In this document: piece by piece, positions 18,345 through 29,331 of the stretch
Numbering within the stretch: the first letter of the stretch is position 1
Layout: every line of letters starts with the position of its first letter
From: Agromyces marinus
GTDB lineage: Bacteria > Actinomycetota > Actinomycetes > Actinomycetales > Microbacteriaceae
Reading direction: 5' to 3'
Assembly: GCF_021442325.1 (NCBI RefSeq)
Contig: NZ_CP087879.1
Location: forward strand, 992,001 to 1,056,000
DNA: 64,000 nucleotides
Notes under the pieces: generated by a model
Told to the model about the DNA's origin: nothing
The model's input: only the letters and a program-made list of their open reading frames with translations
Database searches by the model: none
Position numbers and translations under genes: made by a program

Positions 18345-20033
18345 GTGTCCATCGCGGCGGAGTCGGCCGAGCGGGCCACCGGTTGGGTCCGGCGCGGCGT
18401 CCGGCGGTTCGGATCGGCCTGGCGGCACTCGCTGCAGTTCCGGACGGTGCTCATCACGCTCGGGCTCTCGAGCCTCGCGATCCTCGTGATCGGGTTCACG
18501 ATCTCGTTCACGGTCGCCTCCAACCTGTTCCAGGGCCAGGTCGAGCGCGTGCTCGGGCTCTCCTCGACCGCACGCGCGGCCGCGCAGGCCAGCCTCGACG
18601 CATCGGACGCGGCCGACCGCGCCTCGGTCCAGGCCGTGACGAACTCGGCGGTCAGGACCGTGATCGGGGTCTCGGGCAGTTCCGACATCGCCCTGTTCCG
18701 CACCCCCGACACCCCCGCCGGATCGATCGCGCCGCCCGACTTCCTCAGCCCGGACCTGGGCGGCAGGATCTCGGCCGAGCTGCGCGAACGCGTCCAGGGC
18801 AACCCCGAGGGCCAGTACTGGCAGTCGATCGAACTGCCCGACCAGAACGGCGAGCCCGCTCCCGGCATCGTCGTCGGCACCGACCTGCTCATCCCCGGCG
18901 CCGGCCGGTACGAGCTCTACATCGGCTACGACCTCGCCGACACCGAGCAGACGCTCGCGTTCATGCAGCTCACCGGCGCGGTCGGAGCCGTCGCGCTGAT
19001 CGCGCTGCTCAGCGCCATCACGCTGATCGTCGTGCGCTGGCTGATCGAGCCGATCCTCGCGGTCGCCGCGACGAGCCGCCGGCTGGCGGCCGGCGACCTC
19101 GGCGTGCGCGTCCCCGCGAAGGGCGAGGACGAGCTCGCGGCCCTCGCCGAGGCGTTCAACGGCATGGCCGACACGCTGCAGGCCCGCATCCGCGACCTCG
19201 CCGAACTCTCCGTCATGCAGCAGCGCTTCGTGAGCGACGTGTCGCACGAGCTGCGCACCCCGCTGACCACGATCCGGCTCGCCGGCGACGTGCTCTACGG
19301 GCAACGCGAGGACTTCCCGCCGGCGACCGCACGGACCGCGGAACTGCTGCGCACGCAGACCGAACGGTTCGAGACGCTGCTGGCCGACCTGCTCGAGATC
19401 AGCCGGTACGACGCGGGCTCGGTCGAGCTCGAGAGCGAGCCGACGAACCTCGTCCACCTCGCCGAGGAGTCGATCGAGTCGATGCGCGCACTCGCGGCCG
19501 ATCACGGCAGCGACCTCAGGCTCGAGGCGCCCGGCGGCCACCTCGACGCCGAGGTCGACCCGCGACGCATCCAGCGCATCGTCCGGAACCTGCTCGGCAA
19601 CGCGATCGAGCACGGCGAAGGACGCCCGGTCGTCCTGTCGGTGGACTCGAACGCGACCGCGGTCGCGCTCTCGGTCCGCGACTACGGGCTCGGCATGTCC
19701 GAGGAGGCGGCCGCGCGCGTCTTCGACCGGTTCTGGCGAGCCGACCCGAGTCGTCGTCGCTCCATCGGCGGCACCGGACTCGGACTCGCGATCGCGCTCG
19801 AGGACGCCGTCGCGCACGGCGGCACGCTCGACGTGTGGTCGCGCGAGGGCCGCGGGTCGGTGTTCCGGCTCGTGCTCCCTCGCGTCCGGGATGCCTCGGT
19901 GCGGATCGTCGCGCCGCTCGAGCTCGAACCGCCGGACCCGGATGCCGCCGGACCGGACGCGTCCGGACCGGACGCCCACGGACCGGATTCCGCCGGACCG
20001 GGCGTCCCCGCCGAGGAGGTACGCGATGCGTGA
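18345..20033 (+). CDS. mtrB: sensor histidine kinase MtrB
   Basis: A 562-residue membrane kinase with a GTG start. One helix lies at about 32-55, an extracytoplasmic sensor loop follows, and a second helix lies at about 207-230. Then come HAMP (AATSRRLAAGDLGVRVPAKGEDELAALAEAFN), the H-box FVSDVSHELRTPLTTIRLAGD with His301, the N-box IVRNLLGNAIEHGEG and a GTGLGLAIA glycine box. It phosphorylates MtrA. Unusually, the C-terminus carries a roughly 30-residue low-complexity tail of Pro-Asp-Ala/Gly repeats after the kinase fold ends at about residue 525. Confidence 0.97.
   Translation: MSIAAESAERATGWVRRGVRRFGSAWRHSLQFRTVLITLGLSSLAILVIGFTISFTVASNLFQGQVERVLGLSSTARAAAQASLDASDAADRASVQAVTNSAVRTVIGVSGSSDIALFRTPDTPAGSIAPPDFLSPDLGGRISAELRERVQGNPEGQYWQSIELPDQNGEPAPGIVVGTDLLIPGAGRYELYIGYDLADTEQTLAFMQLTGAVGAVALIALLSAITLIVVRWLIEPILAVAATSRRLAAGDLGVRVPAKGEDELAALAEAFNGMADTLQARIRDLAELSVMQQRFVSDVSHELRTPLTTIRLAGDVLYGQREDFPPATARTAELLRTQTERFETLLADLLEISRYDAGSVELESEPTNLVHLAEESIESMRALAADHGSDLRLEAPGGHLDAEVDPRRIQRIVRNLLGNAIEHGEGRPVVLSVDSNATAVALSVRDYGLGMSEEAAARVFDRFWRADPSRRRSIGGTGLGLAIALEDAVAHGGTLDVWSREGRGSVFRLVLPRVRDASVRIVAPLELEPPDPDAAGPDASGPDAHGPDSAGPGVPAEEVRDA
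19930..20012 (+). repeat. degenerate in-frame 18-bp repeat in the mtrB 3' end
   Basis: Four imperfect units built on GGACCGGACGC/GGACCGGATTC encode PDAAGPDASGPDAHGPDSAG. The units drift but keep the GPD frame. Such a tract can change length by slippage, altering only the MtrB tail. Confidence 0.6.
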
Positions 20034-21738
20034 GACCAGACCCCGCACCGGGATCCGTCGCGCCCGCCGCGGGCTCGCCGCGCTCGCGGCGATCGCCGCG
20101 CTCGCGCTCACCGCGTGCGCCTCGATCCCGACCGACGGCCCCGTGAACCAGGGTGAGACCGAGACGACCGAGGACGGCTTCGACGTCGACGTGCTGGTCC
20201 GCGGCCCGCAGGCCGGGGCCACGCAGCAGCAGATCCTCGACGGGTTCATCGACGCGGCCGCCAGCCCCAGGGGCAACTACGAGGTCGCGCGCAAGTTCCT
20301 CACCCCGGCGTTCGAGGACGAGTGGCAGGCCGACGAGGGCGTCACCGTCGATGTCCTCGCCGACCGTTCGCCGACCCAGCTCGGCGACGACCTCATCCGC
20401 TACCGCATCGTCCCCGAGGCGCGGCTCGAACCCAACGGGCAGTACCTCGAGACGGGGTCGAGCGAACCCGTCCAGCTCGAGTACCGGTTCGAGCGGGTCG
20501 ATGAGGAGTGGCGCATCTCGGAGGCCCCGCCCGGCGTGCTCATCGACGAGACGAACTTCGGCCTCGTCTACCGCGCGTACACGCTCGCGTTCTTCGACCC
20601 GCAGTTCCGGTTCGTGGTGCCCGACATCCGATGGTTCGCGGGGCGCGAGTCCGCCCAGACGAGCATCGTCCGGGCCCTGCTCGACGGCCCGGCGGAGTGG
20701 CTGGCCCCCGGGGTGGCCTCGGCGTTCCCCGACGACCTGCAGCTCGACCAGGCGACGGTTCCCGTCACGGGCGGGATCGCCGACGTCTCGCTCGAGGGCG
20801 CCGCGTTCGACAACCTGCAGACGATCCAGCTCATGCAGTACCAGCTCGCGCAGAGCCTGGACGGCGTGCGCAACGTCGACGGCGTCGACCTGTCGCTGAA
20901 CGGCGTGCCGGTCAGCGCGCCCGAGCTCACGGATCCGCCCGAGCGCACGCTGCGCATCGACCCCCGGCCGGTGGTCTCGGTGGGGGAGAGCTTCGGCTAC
21001 CTCTCGGCGTCCGGCGACACGTTCACGCCGCTCGAGGGGGTCTCCGACCAGGTCGTCGCGCTCGCGCCGAGCGCGGCCGCGGTCGGGCCGGGCGCGACCT
21101 CCGCCGCGGTCCTGGCCGCCGACGGAGTCCTCCTCGTCGCCCAGGGCGAGGAGACGGTGCTGCTCGATCCTCGCGGCGGCCTCATCACGCCCGCGCTCGA
21201 CGTCGACGGGATCGTCTGGTCGGTGCCGCGGGACTCGCCCGACCAGCTCGCCTGGTTCGGCGCCGACGGCGACGGCGCCCAGATCGCGGTGCCGTGGAAC
21301 GCCGACGCCATCGTGTCGCTGCAGCTCTCACGGGACGGCACCCGCATGCTCGCGTTGCTCGCCGACGGCGCGCGGACGCGGACGGTCGTCGCGTCGGTGC
21401 AGCGCGACGAGCAGGGGCGTCCGCTCGAACTCGGACCCGTCGCACTCGAGCTGTCCGGCTCCGTCGGCACGCCGCTCGACGCGGCCTGGCTGGACTCGAC
21501 CACGGTCGGCACCCTGACCGCTCCCGCCACGGGGGAGACCAGGCTCAGCGTGCAGCGACTCGGCGCACCCGCCGAGTCGCGGGACGGACCGGTCGAGGGC
21601 ATCCAGCTCGACGGAGCGAACAGCCTCCGCGATCTCCGCGTCCTCGCCGCGAACGGCGACCTCGTGACCGGTGCAGGGGTCGCCTGGCAGGTGCAGGCCC
21701 GCGACGTCCGGTTCATCGCGACGCAGCAGACCGGCTGA
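20026..21738 (+). CDS. lpqB: lipoprotein LpqB
   Basis: A 570-residue lipoprotein. The signal peptide RRARRGLAALAAIAALALTACASIP ends in a lipobox with lipid-modified Cys31. A GerMN-like domain lies at about 200-300 (QTSIVRALLDGPAEWLAPGV to LAQSLDGVRNVDGVDLSLNG), followed by a beta-propeller-like half. LpqB contacts MtrB and tunes MtrA phosphorylation. The ATG sits 8 bp inside the mtrB stop region after GAGGAGG, so the genes are coupled. Confidence 0.94.
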   Translation: MRETRPRTGIRRARRGLAALAAIAALALTACASIPTDGPVNQGETETTEDGFDVDVLVRGPQAGATQQQILDGFIDAAASPRGNYEVARKFLTPAFEDEWQADEGVTVDVLADRSPTQLGDDLIRYRIVPEARLEPNGQYLETGSSEPVQLEYRFERVDEEWRISEAPPGVLIDETNFGLVYRAYTLAFFDPQFRFVVPDIRWFAGRESAQTSIVRALLDGPAEWLAPGVASAFPDDLQLDQATVPVTGGIADVSLEGAAFDNLQTIQLMQYQLAQSLDGVRNVDGVDLSLNGVPVSAPELTDPPERTLRIDPRPVVSVGESFGYLSASGDTFTPLEGVSDQVVALAPSAAAVGPGATSAAVLAADGVLLVAQGEETVLLDPRGGLITPALDVDGIVWSVPRDSPDQLAWFGADGDGAQIAVPWNADAIVSLQLSRDGTRMLALLADGARTRTVVASVQRDEQGRPLELGPVALELSGSVGTPLDAAWLDSTTVGTLTAPATGETRLSVQRLGAPAESRDGPVEGIQLDGANSLRDLRVLAANGDLVTGAGVAWQVQARDVRFIATQQTG

Positions 21739-21845
21739 GCCGGGCCGTCGCCGACCCGTCCTCCCCGGACGGCCGACGGCAACGGTCGCCCGCGGTTCCG
21801 TGCAGACCGCCCTGCCGGACCCGGCGCGCCCGCGAACCTGTCCGC

Positions 21846-22508
21846 ATGCGCCGGCTCCTGCGCGATGCGCTGCTCGATGCGGCCGCCCTGGTCCTGCCCG
21901 TGGCGTGCGCCGGCTGCGACGCCCCGGATCGGGCGCTGTGCGACGGATGCCGCGCGGCACTCGCCCCGGGCCCCGTCCGCGCCGAGCGCCCGGGCCTGTC
22001 GGCCTGGGCCGCGATCGAGTACGCGGGAACGGCGGCCCGCGTCATCCGCTCGTTCAAGGACGAAGGGCGAACGGATGCCGCACGCCCGCTCGGCGCCGCG
22101 CTTCGCGCCGCGCTCGCCGCGGGCTGCGCCGGACTCGACGGCGGCCGGCGCGAGATCGCGGTCGTGCCCTCGACGGGCGCCGCGCGCCGTCGGCGCGGGT
22201 ACGATCCCGTCCGGATGCTGGTCCGATCGGCGGGGTTCTCGCCCGCGCGCGTGCTCGCCGCGCTGCCGCGCGAGGACCAGGCGGCGCTCGGACGGCACGC
22301 ACGGCGCGTCAACTCGGCAGGGTCGTTCGTCGCCCGGAGACCGCTCGACGGGCGACGCTTCGTGCTCGTCGACGACGTGCTGACCACCGGGGCGACGCTC
22401 GCCGACGCGGCGCGCGCGATCGTCGCGGCGGGCGGGATCGTCGACGCCGTCTCGGTGCTCGCAGAGACCCGACTGAGAATCGACCGGGCGAACCCGGACG
22501 CGTGGTGA
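21846..22508 (+). CDS. comF: ComF-family phosphoribosyltransferase-like protein
   Basis: A 220-residue protein. It has the ComF zinc ribbon CAGCDAPDRALCDGC near residues 22-36 and the PRTase fold with the PRPP loop FVLVDDVLTTGATLADAA. An AIEYAGTAARVIRSFKDEGR segment typifies ComF/GntX. In Gram-positive bacteria ComF helps DNA import during transformation; the same family also has other nucleotide roles. It sits between lpqB and hpf as in other actinobacteria. Whether this organism is competent is unknown, but the DNA-uptake-like motif in this window makes the gene worth noting. Confidence 0.88.
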   Translation: MRRLLRDALLDAAALVLPVACAGCDAPDRALCDGCRAALAPGPVRAERPGLSAWAAIEYAGTAARVIRSFKDEGRTDAARPLGAALRAALAAGCAGLDGGRREIAVVPSTGAARRRRGYDPVRMLVRSAGFSPARVLAALPREDQAALGRHARRVNSAGSFVARRPLDGRRFVLVDDVLTTGATLADAARAIVAAGGIVDAVSVLAETRLRIDRANPDAW

Positions 22509-22609
22509 TCGATCCGTGACATCCACCGGTCCGAGGGCTACGGTGTCAGGACAGGCGTGGTCGCACCACCCTTCAGATCCGGGTGACACGCCGGTGGATG
22601 GAGGTTGAC

Positions 22610-23317
22610 ATGGAACTGAACATCGTCGGACGAAACCTGGAAGTCACCGATCGATTCCGCGCCTACGTTGCGGACAAGGCGGAGAAGGTCTCGAACCTGT
22701 CCGACCGGGCCATCGCGCTCGACGTGAAGGTCAGCCGTCACAACGAGAAGAACGGCAACGACACCGGCCTCGACCGGGTCGAACTCACCCTCGTCGGCAA
22801 GGGCCCCGTGGTCCGGGCCGAGGCCGACGGGGCCGACAAGTACGCGGCGTTCGACGTCGCGCTCGGCCGGCTCGTCGAGCGAATCCGCCGCGCCAAGGAC
22901 CGCCGCAAGGTCCACCGCGGCAGCCGCCGGCCCACCTCGCTGCGCGAGGCCGCCGACGCAGGCTTCGCCGGGACCGGCGTCCACGCCGCCGACGTGGAGG
23001 TCCTCGAGCAGGTCCGCACCGGCAACATCCCCATCGTGGGCGAGGAGTCCGCTGCCGAGCCGGAGGACGACTACTCGCCCGTGGTCATCCGCCGCAAGGT
23101 GTTCGCGGCGACGCCCATGACCGTCGACGACGCGCTGTACCACATGGAGCTCGTCGGCCACGACTTCTACCTCTTCATCGACTCGGAGAACCACCGGCCG
23201 AGCGTGGTCTACCGCCGCAAGGGCTGGGACTACGGCGTCATCGGCCTCGACGAGCACTCCCAGGCCGACCAGGCCGAGGCCGCCGAGGCCCTCGGGCTGG
23301 CCCGTACGGGAGCCTGA
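22610..23317 (+). CDS. hpf: ribosome hibernation-promoting factor, long form
   Basis: A 235-residue long-form HPF. The N-terminal domain (ELNIVGRNLEVTDRFRAYVADKAEKV to about residue 105) binds the decoding and mRNA channel. After a linker the C-terminal domain (VIRRKVFAATPMTVDDALYHMELVGHDFYLFID to NHRPSVVYRRKGWDYGVIGL) dimerises to form 100S ribosomes in stationary phase. The ATG is chosen over an in-frame GTG at 22583 because GGAGG lies 5 nt upstream. It ends in a strong hairpin before secA. Confidence 0.95.
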   Translation: MELNIVGRNLEVTDRFRAYVADKAEKVSNLSDRAIALDVKVSRHNEKNGNDTGLDRVELTLVGKGPVVRAEADGADKYAAFDVALGRLVERIRRAKDRRKVHRGSRRPTSLREAADAGFAGTGVHAADVEVLEQVRTGNIPIVGEESAAEPEDDYSPVVIRRKVFAATPMTVDDALYHMELVGHDFYLFIDSENHRPSVVYRRKGWDYGVIGLDEHSQADQAEAAEALGLARTGA

Positions 23318-23336
23318 ACCTCGCCGCCGAACCGCC

Positions 23337-23378
23337 GAGGGCCCCGAGCCCGTGCGAGCGCACGGACCCGGGGCCCTC
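23337..23378 (+). terminator. terminator hairpin after hpf
   Basis: GAGGGCCCCG and CGGGGCCCTC form the outer stem, with an inner CCGTGC/GCACGG stem. It separates hpf from secA. Confidence 0.75.
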
Positions 23379-23405
23379 GCCCAGCCTGCAGCCCAGTAGC
23401 ATGGC

Positions 23406-23411
23406 TATGAT
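23406..23411 (+). promoter_or_regulatory. candidate -10 box of secA
   Basis: TATGAT, about 90 nt before the secA start, is the best -10 word in this gap. No clear -35 is visible. Confidence 0.4.
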
Positions 23412-23496
23412 GACCGTCTGCACAGGCGGATCCTCCGGCGTGCGCGGGTGCCCCACCCCGACGTCGCACGTCTGAACGACAACGGGAGAGCAGTTC

Positions 23497-26298
<2,802 letters not shown>

Positions 26299-26312
26299 TC
26301 GGCGGCGCGACC

Positions 26313-26354
26313 AACGTACGAACGGCTCGGGGCGACCCGGGCCGTTCGTGCGTT
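26313..26354 (+). terminator. strong hairpin after secA
   Basis: A 14-bp stem (26318-26331 with 26336-26349, one G-U pair) closes a GCGA loop and is extended by AACG/CGTT. It lies between convergent secA and the cyclase gene and can act both ways. The loop is the same GNRA sequence as in the hairpin after hsp20. Confidence 0.8.
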
Positions 26355-26367
26355 CGGAAGCGAACGC

Positions 26368-27627
26368 TCAGCCCGCCGTCCGCCGCCCCTCGAGGAACGA
26401 CGTGTGCACGGGGCCCAACCCCTTGACCTCGATGACGCCGCGTTCCGCGACGACGAAGCCCGCGTCGAGTTCCGCGGCGACGCGATCGGTGACCTGGATC
26501 CCGCCTGCGGGCGCGGTCGATTGCATGCGGCTCGCGGTGTTCACCGTCGAGCCGTAGACGTCCCAGAGGAAGCGTGACTGGCCGATGACCCCGGCGACCG
26601 CGGGACCCACGTCGATGCCGACGCGCAGGCGGATGCCGACCCGGCCCCCGATCGCGTGGCTCGCCGCGATCTCCCGGAGTCCCACCGCGAGGTCGGCGAG
26701 CGCCGCGAGGTCGACGGTGCCCGACGGGCCGCCGCTGATCGCCAGGTACGCGTCGCCGATCGTCTTGACCTTGGTCGCGCCGAGCCGCGTCGCGAGCGCG
26801 TCGAAATCGCGCAGCAGGTCGTTGAGGTCGTGGACGAGTTCGTCGGCAGACACCGATTCGGACAGGCTCGTGAAGTCGACGATGTCGGCGAACAGGATGC
26901 CGACGCGGTCGTAGCGATCGGCGATCGGCCGTTCGCCCGCCGTCAATCGGTCGGCGATCGCATCGGGCAGCACGTTCCGGAGCAGCCGGTCGGAGCGATC
27001 GCGCTCGTCGGCGAGGGCAGCGGCGAGACGGTCGCGGGAGCCGACGTAGGAGGCCATCGCGACGAACATGATGGTCGAGATCGAGATGATGTTCACCGCG
27101 AAGAAGACCGTGATGACCGTCTCGTCGAGCGCGGGTACGGCGGCCTGCAGCACCGGTTCGAGCGGTACGAGTGCCACCACGATCGCGGTGGACACGGCGA
27201 ACACGATGCCCGGCCTCCGAACGCGCGTGTAGGAGAGGGCGCCGACGGGAGCTGCGAGCGAGAAGAGGATGACGGCGCTGCTCTGCACGAAGCCGCCGAG
27301 TGCCGCATGTGCGGCAGGGGGCAGCAGGAGGAACATCGTGAGCTGCGATGCGCGCAGCCACCGGTCCTGCTGCGTCCTCCGCAGCACGATGAGCCCGACG
27401 ACCGTGAGGAGCACGTAGAGGGTGGGGATGCCGGCCGCGACCGGTCGGCCGATCGCGTAGTAGAAGATCGCCCACGGCGTCACGACGAGCGCCGTGAAGA
27501 CCGCGGTGAACGTCAGGACCGATTTCTCCATGCGGCGGTCGTCGTCGTCCCCGATCGCGAACCCGGCGGATGCCACGGCCGCGAGCAGCTGCGCGACGCG
27601 GTTCGTCGACGCGGCGGTTCGCTCCAT
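26368..27627 (-). CDS. membrane-bound class III adenylate/guanylate cyclase
   Basis: A 419-residue protein with six helices at about 35-195 and a C-terminal class III cyclase domain. Catalytic signs are FADIVDFTSLSE (first metal Asp), KTIGDAYLAISGG (substrate Lys and second Asp) and WDVYGSTVNTASRMQ (Asn and Arg that stabilise the transition state). It should make cAMP; Lys plus Asp at the purine-binding sites fits ATP rather than GTP, with moderate certainty. No HAMP is visible between helices and catalytic core, only SRDRLAAALADERDRSDRLL as a linker. TATGCT lies 6 nt upstream of the ATG, so the mRNA is probably leaderless. Confidence 0.88.
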   Translation of the reverse strand: MERTAASTNRVAQLLAAVASAGFAIGDDDDRRMEKSVLTFTAVFTALVVTPWAIFYYAIGRPVAAGIPTLYVLLTVVGLIVLRRTQQDRWLRASQLTMFLLLPPAAHAALGGFVQSSAVILFSLAAPVGALSYTRVRRPGIVFAVSTAIVVALVPLEPVLQAAVPALDETVITVFFAVNIISISTIMFVAMASYVGSRDRLAAALADERDRSDRLLRNVLPDAIADRLTAGERPIADRYDRVGILFADIVDFTSLSESVSADELVHDLNDLLRDFDALATRLGATKVKTIGDAYLAISGGPSGTVDLAALADLAVGLREIAASHAIGGRVGIRLRVGIDVGPAVAGVIGQSRFLWDVYGSTVNTASRMQSTAPAGGIQVTDRVAAELDAGFVVAERGVIEVKGLGPVHTSFLEGRRTAG

Positions 27628-27633
27628 CGCACG

Positions 27634-27639
27634 AGCATA
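27634..27639 (-). promoter_or_regulatory. -10 box for leaderless cyclase gene
   Basis: TATGCT on the minus strand, then 6 nt, then ATG. There is no Shine-Dalgarno sequence. Confidence 0.5.
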
Positions 27640-27687
27640 TTTGAGACGTCGGCCCGAAGGATCGGTCGCGCGCTGGCTCGCTCGAAC

Positions 27688-28134
27688 TCAGAGCACGCTG
27701 ATGGCGCTCGCACGCCAGCGCTGGTCGAGCCCCTCCAGGCGGATGGCGACCGCGCGCGAGCGGGCGCGCTGGTGCACCAGCACCACCGCTTCGACGATGC
27801 CGTCGGCAGGCTCGCACGTGTGCACGCGCCCGACCGTGAACGCGGGGCGCTGCGGCGCCTGCCCCTTGACGCGTCGAGCCCTGGCGGCGAGCACCACGCG
27901 CTTGGAGAGGTTGCGGTAGACGTCGTCGGTCACCCACCGCGCGAGCTGCTCGAGGTCGCGGGCACCGGCGAGGACCTCGATGACGCAGTGGGTGAGGTTG
28001 CGGAGCACGGGTTCCGGATCGGGCAGGTCTGCGCGACCGGCGCGTTGCCGGGAGAAGTAGTCCTCGACGTCGAGGCGGCGGGCGCTGGTGCCCTGGATCG
28101 CGGCGCTGGACACGTCGTTCGGGCGTGCGGTCAT
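27688..28134 (-). CDS. Rv3235-family protein
   Basis: A 148-residue soluble protein of the actinobacterial Rv3235/DUF6459 group. The N-terminus is disordered. Conserved parts are NLTHCVIEVLAGARDLEQLARWVTDDVYRNLSKRVVLAARA and AFTVGRVHTCEPADGIVEAVVLVHQRARSRAVAIRLEGLDQRWRASAISVL, a compact beta-rich fold resembling DUF4440-like cups. The ATG is preceded by AGGAG. It usually lies next to secA, as here. Function is unknown. It is driven by an unusually good promoter with an overlapping inverted repeat. Confidence 0.82.
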   Translation of the reverse strand: MTARPNDVSSAAIQGTSARRLDVEDYFSRQRAGRADLPDPEPVLRNLTHCVIEVLAGARDLEQLARWVTDDVYRNLSKRVVLAARARRVKGQAPQRPAFTVGRVHTCEPADGIVEAVVLVHQRARSRAVAIRLEGLDQRWRASAISVL

Positions 28135-28204
28135 GGCGGCTCCTGTAGGGAGGGGCGGGTGGCGGGTGCCGACACGTCGTGCCCCCTGTTCGGGGGGATC
28201 CGGG

Positions 28205-28245
28205 TCTACCATCGAACGGTAGAGCCGCCTCGATCCGGGTGTCAA
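28205..28245 (-). promoter_or_regulatory. consensus promoter with overlapping inverted repeat
   Basis: On the minus strand TTGACA (28245-28240), 18 nt, TACCGT (28221-28216). The inverted repeat TCTACC-N7-GGTAGA (28205-28223) covers the -10 box and start site, as an operator would. The leader to the Rv3235-like gene is about 75 nt. Confidence 0.6.
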
Positions 28246-28293
28246 GGGAATTCCGGGCCTGTGGAGAACTGTGACGCCGATCCGTGCTGGCGG

Positions 28294-28299
28294 TAGCGT
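28294..28299 (+). promoter_or_regulatory. promoter for leaderless unknown gene
   Basis: GTGACG (28271-28276), 17 nt, TAGCGT, 7 nt, ATG. This is the best complete leaderless promoter in the window. Confidence 0.6.
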
Positions 28300-28306
28300 C
28301 GGCGAC

Positions 28307-28897
28307 ATGCGCTGGGACCGCCTCTTCGACGACCTCGAGTCCCAGCTGGACCGCGACCGGGGCGAGGAGGAGCGCGCGCTCGCGCTCGAGTCCGAACGCC
28401 TTCGGGTCGGGCGCCTGGCGCTGCGCGACCGGATCGCAGCGATGGGAGGACCCGAGGACGGGCCCGTGCAGCTCGAGCTCGTCGACGGGACGTCGCTTCG
28501 GATGCGTCCGACCGCCTACGGGAGGGATTGGATCGGGGGAGTCGCGACGGCCGGCGCGGGCGACGCGCACTGCGTCGTGCCGGTCGCGGGAGTCGCCGCC
28601 GTGTCGGCGAGCCGGCGGCAGGTGGTCGAGAGCCTGACCCCGCGGCAGGGGCCCGGCGGGCTCGTGGAGCGGATCGGGATCGCGTTCGCCCTGCGCGACC
28701 TCGGCCGGAGGCGTATCGGGGTGGAACTGCGGAGCATGGAGGGGCGCTGGCACGGCACGATCGATCGGGTCGCGGGCGATCACCTCGACCTGGCCCTGCA
28801 CGATGCGGGCTCGCCCCGGCGCGAGCGCGACGTGCGGGGCTATCGCCTGGTCCCGCTGGAACGCATCGTCGCCGTCGTCGCGGCTCCGACGGGGTGA
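28307..28897 (+). CDS. hypothetical 196-residue protein
   Basis: I do not recognise a named family. The start MRWDRLFDDLE is fixed by the -10 box 7 nt upstream; a longer reading from 28271 begins inside the -35. A charged coiled-coil-like N-terminus (LFDDLESQLDRDRGEEERALALESERLRVGRLALRDR, about 4-41) is followed by small beta-barrel-like segments (VQLELVDGTSLRMRPTAYGRDWIGG and RRIGVELRSMEGRWHGTIDRVAGDHLDLALHD). These look like tandem SH3/Sm-type folds. It diverges from the Rv3235-like gene beside secA. Confidence 0.7.
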   Translation: MRWDRLFDDLESQLDRDRGEEERALALESERLRVGRLALRDRIAAMGGPEDGPVQLELVDGTSLRMRPTAYGRDWIGGVATAGAGDAHCVVPVAGVAAVSASRRQVVESLTPRQGPGGLVERIGIAFALRDLGRRRIGVELRSMEGRWHGTIDRVAGDHLDLALHDAGSPRRERDVRGYRLVPLERIVAVVAAPTG

Positions 28898-28912
28898 CCC
28901 GCCCGGCCGCGA

Positions 28913-29206
28913 TCAGTCGACGGCACGCGGCCCCTGTTGGCGGATGCCGGAGAACTCGATCACGTTCGCGAACTCGCCCTCGTTCCAGACGACCTCGCGA
29001 CGGGCGGCCTCGTACTGCATCTCGATGAAGAGCTCGAGCTGCGTGCGTTCGATCCGCCACGGGCCACGGTCGCCCACGCGCATCGCCGGGAGCTCGCCCG
29101 ACATGATCAGCGCGTGCACGGCCTCGACGTCGACGGCGAGCACCTCGGCCGCATCGGCGACCGTGAGGAATCGACCGAGCGGCTGCTCCGCGACGTGATG
29201 GGCCAT
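28913..29206 (-). CDS. MerR/excisionase-type helix-turn-helix protein
   Basis: A 97-residue protein. The HTH_17-like fold at about 11-60 reads GRFLTVADAAEVLAVDVEAVHALIMSGELPAMRVGDRGPWRIERTQLELFIE, with a recognition helix and a wing, as in BldC and phage excisionases. The tail YEAARREVVWNEGEFANVIEFSGI is conserved-looking but of unknown role. No integrase is near, so this is a chromosomal regulator and not evidence of a phage. GATACT 7 nt before the ATG on this strand suggests a leaderless mRNA. It faces away from the SAF/P-loop pair and may control it (inference). Confidence 0.8.
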   Translation of the reverse strand: MAHHVAEQPLGRFLTVADAAEVLAVDVEAVHALIMSGELPAMRVGDRGPWRIERTQLELFIEMQYEAARREVVWNEGEFANVIEFSGIRQQGPRAVD

Positions 29207-29331
29207 GCCCTCAAGTATCTGCCTGCGCCCGGACGATCGCAGGCGATGTGGATAACTTCTCGGCGTCCTCTCGGAGTTCGGTGACGATGGATCGCGGCGG
29301 CGCGACCGGCGCGCGGTCGAGAGGAGCGATC

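Noticed and set aside
22583..22609. GTG 22583 as the hpf start
   Set aside because: GGAGG lies just before ATG 22610 and homologues start MELNIVG-like; the upstream codons would include the ribosome site.
28913..29206. Excisionase-like gene as a sign of an integrated element
   Set aside because: No integrase, attachment-site repeats, tRNA gene or composition shift is present; the neighbours are conserved chromosomal genes. It is better read as a small regulator.
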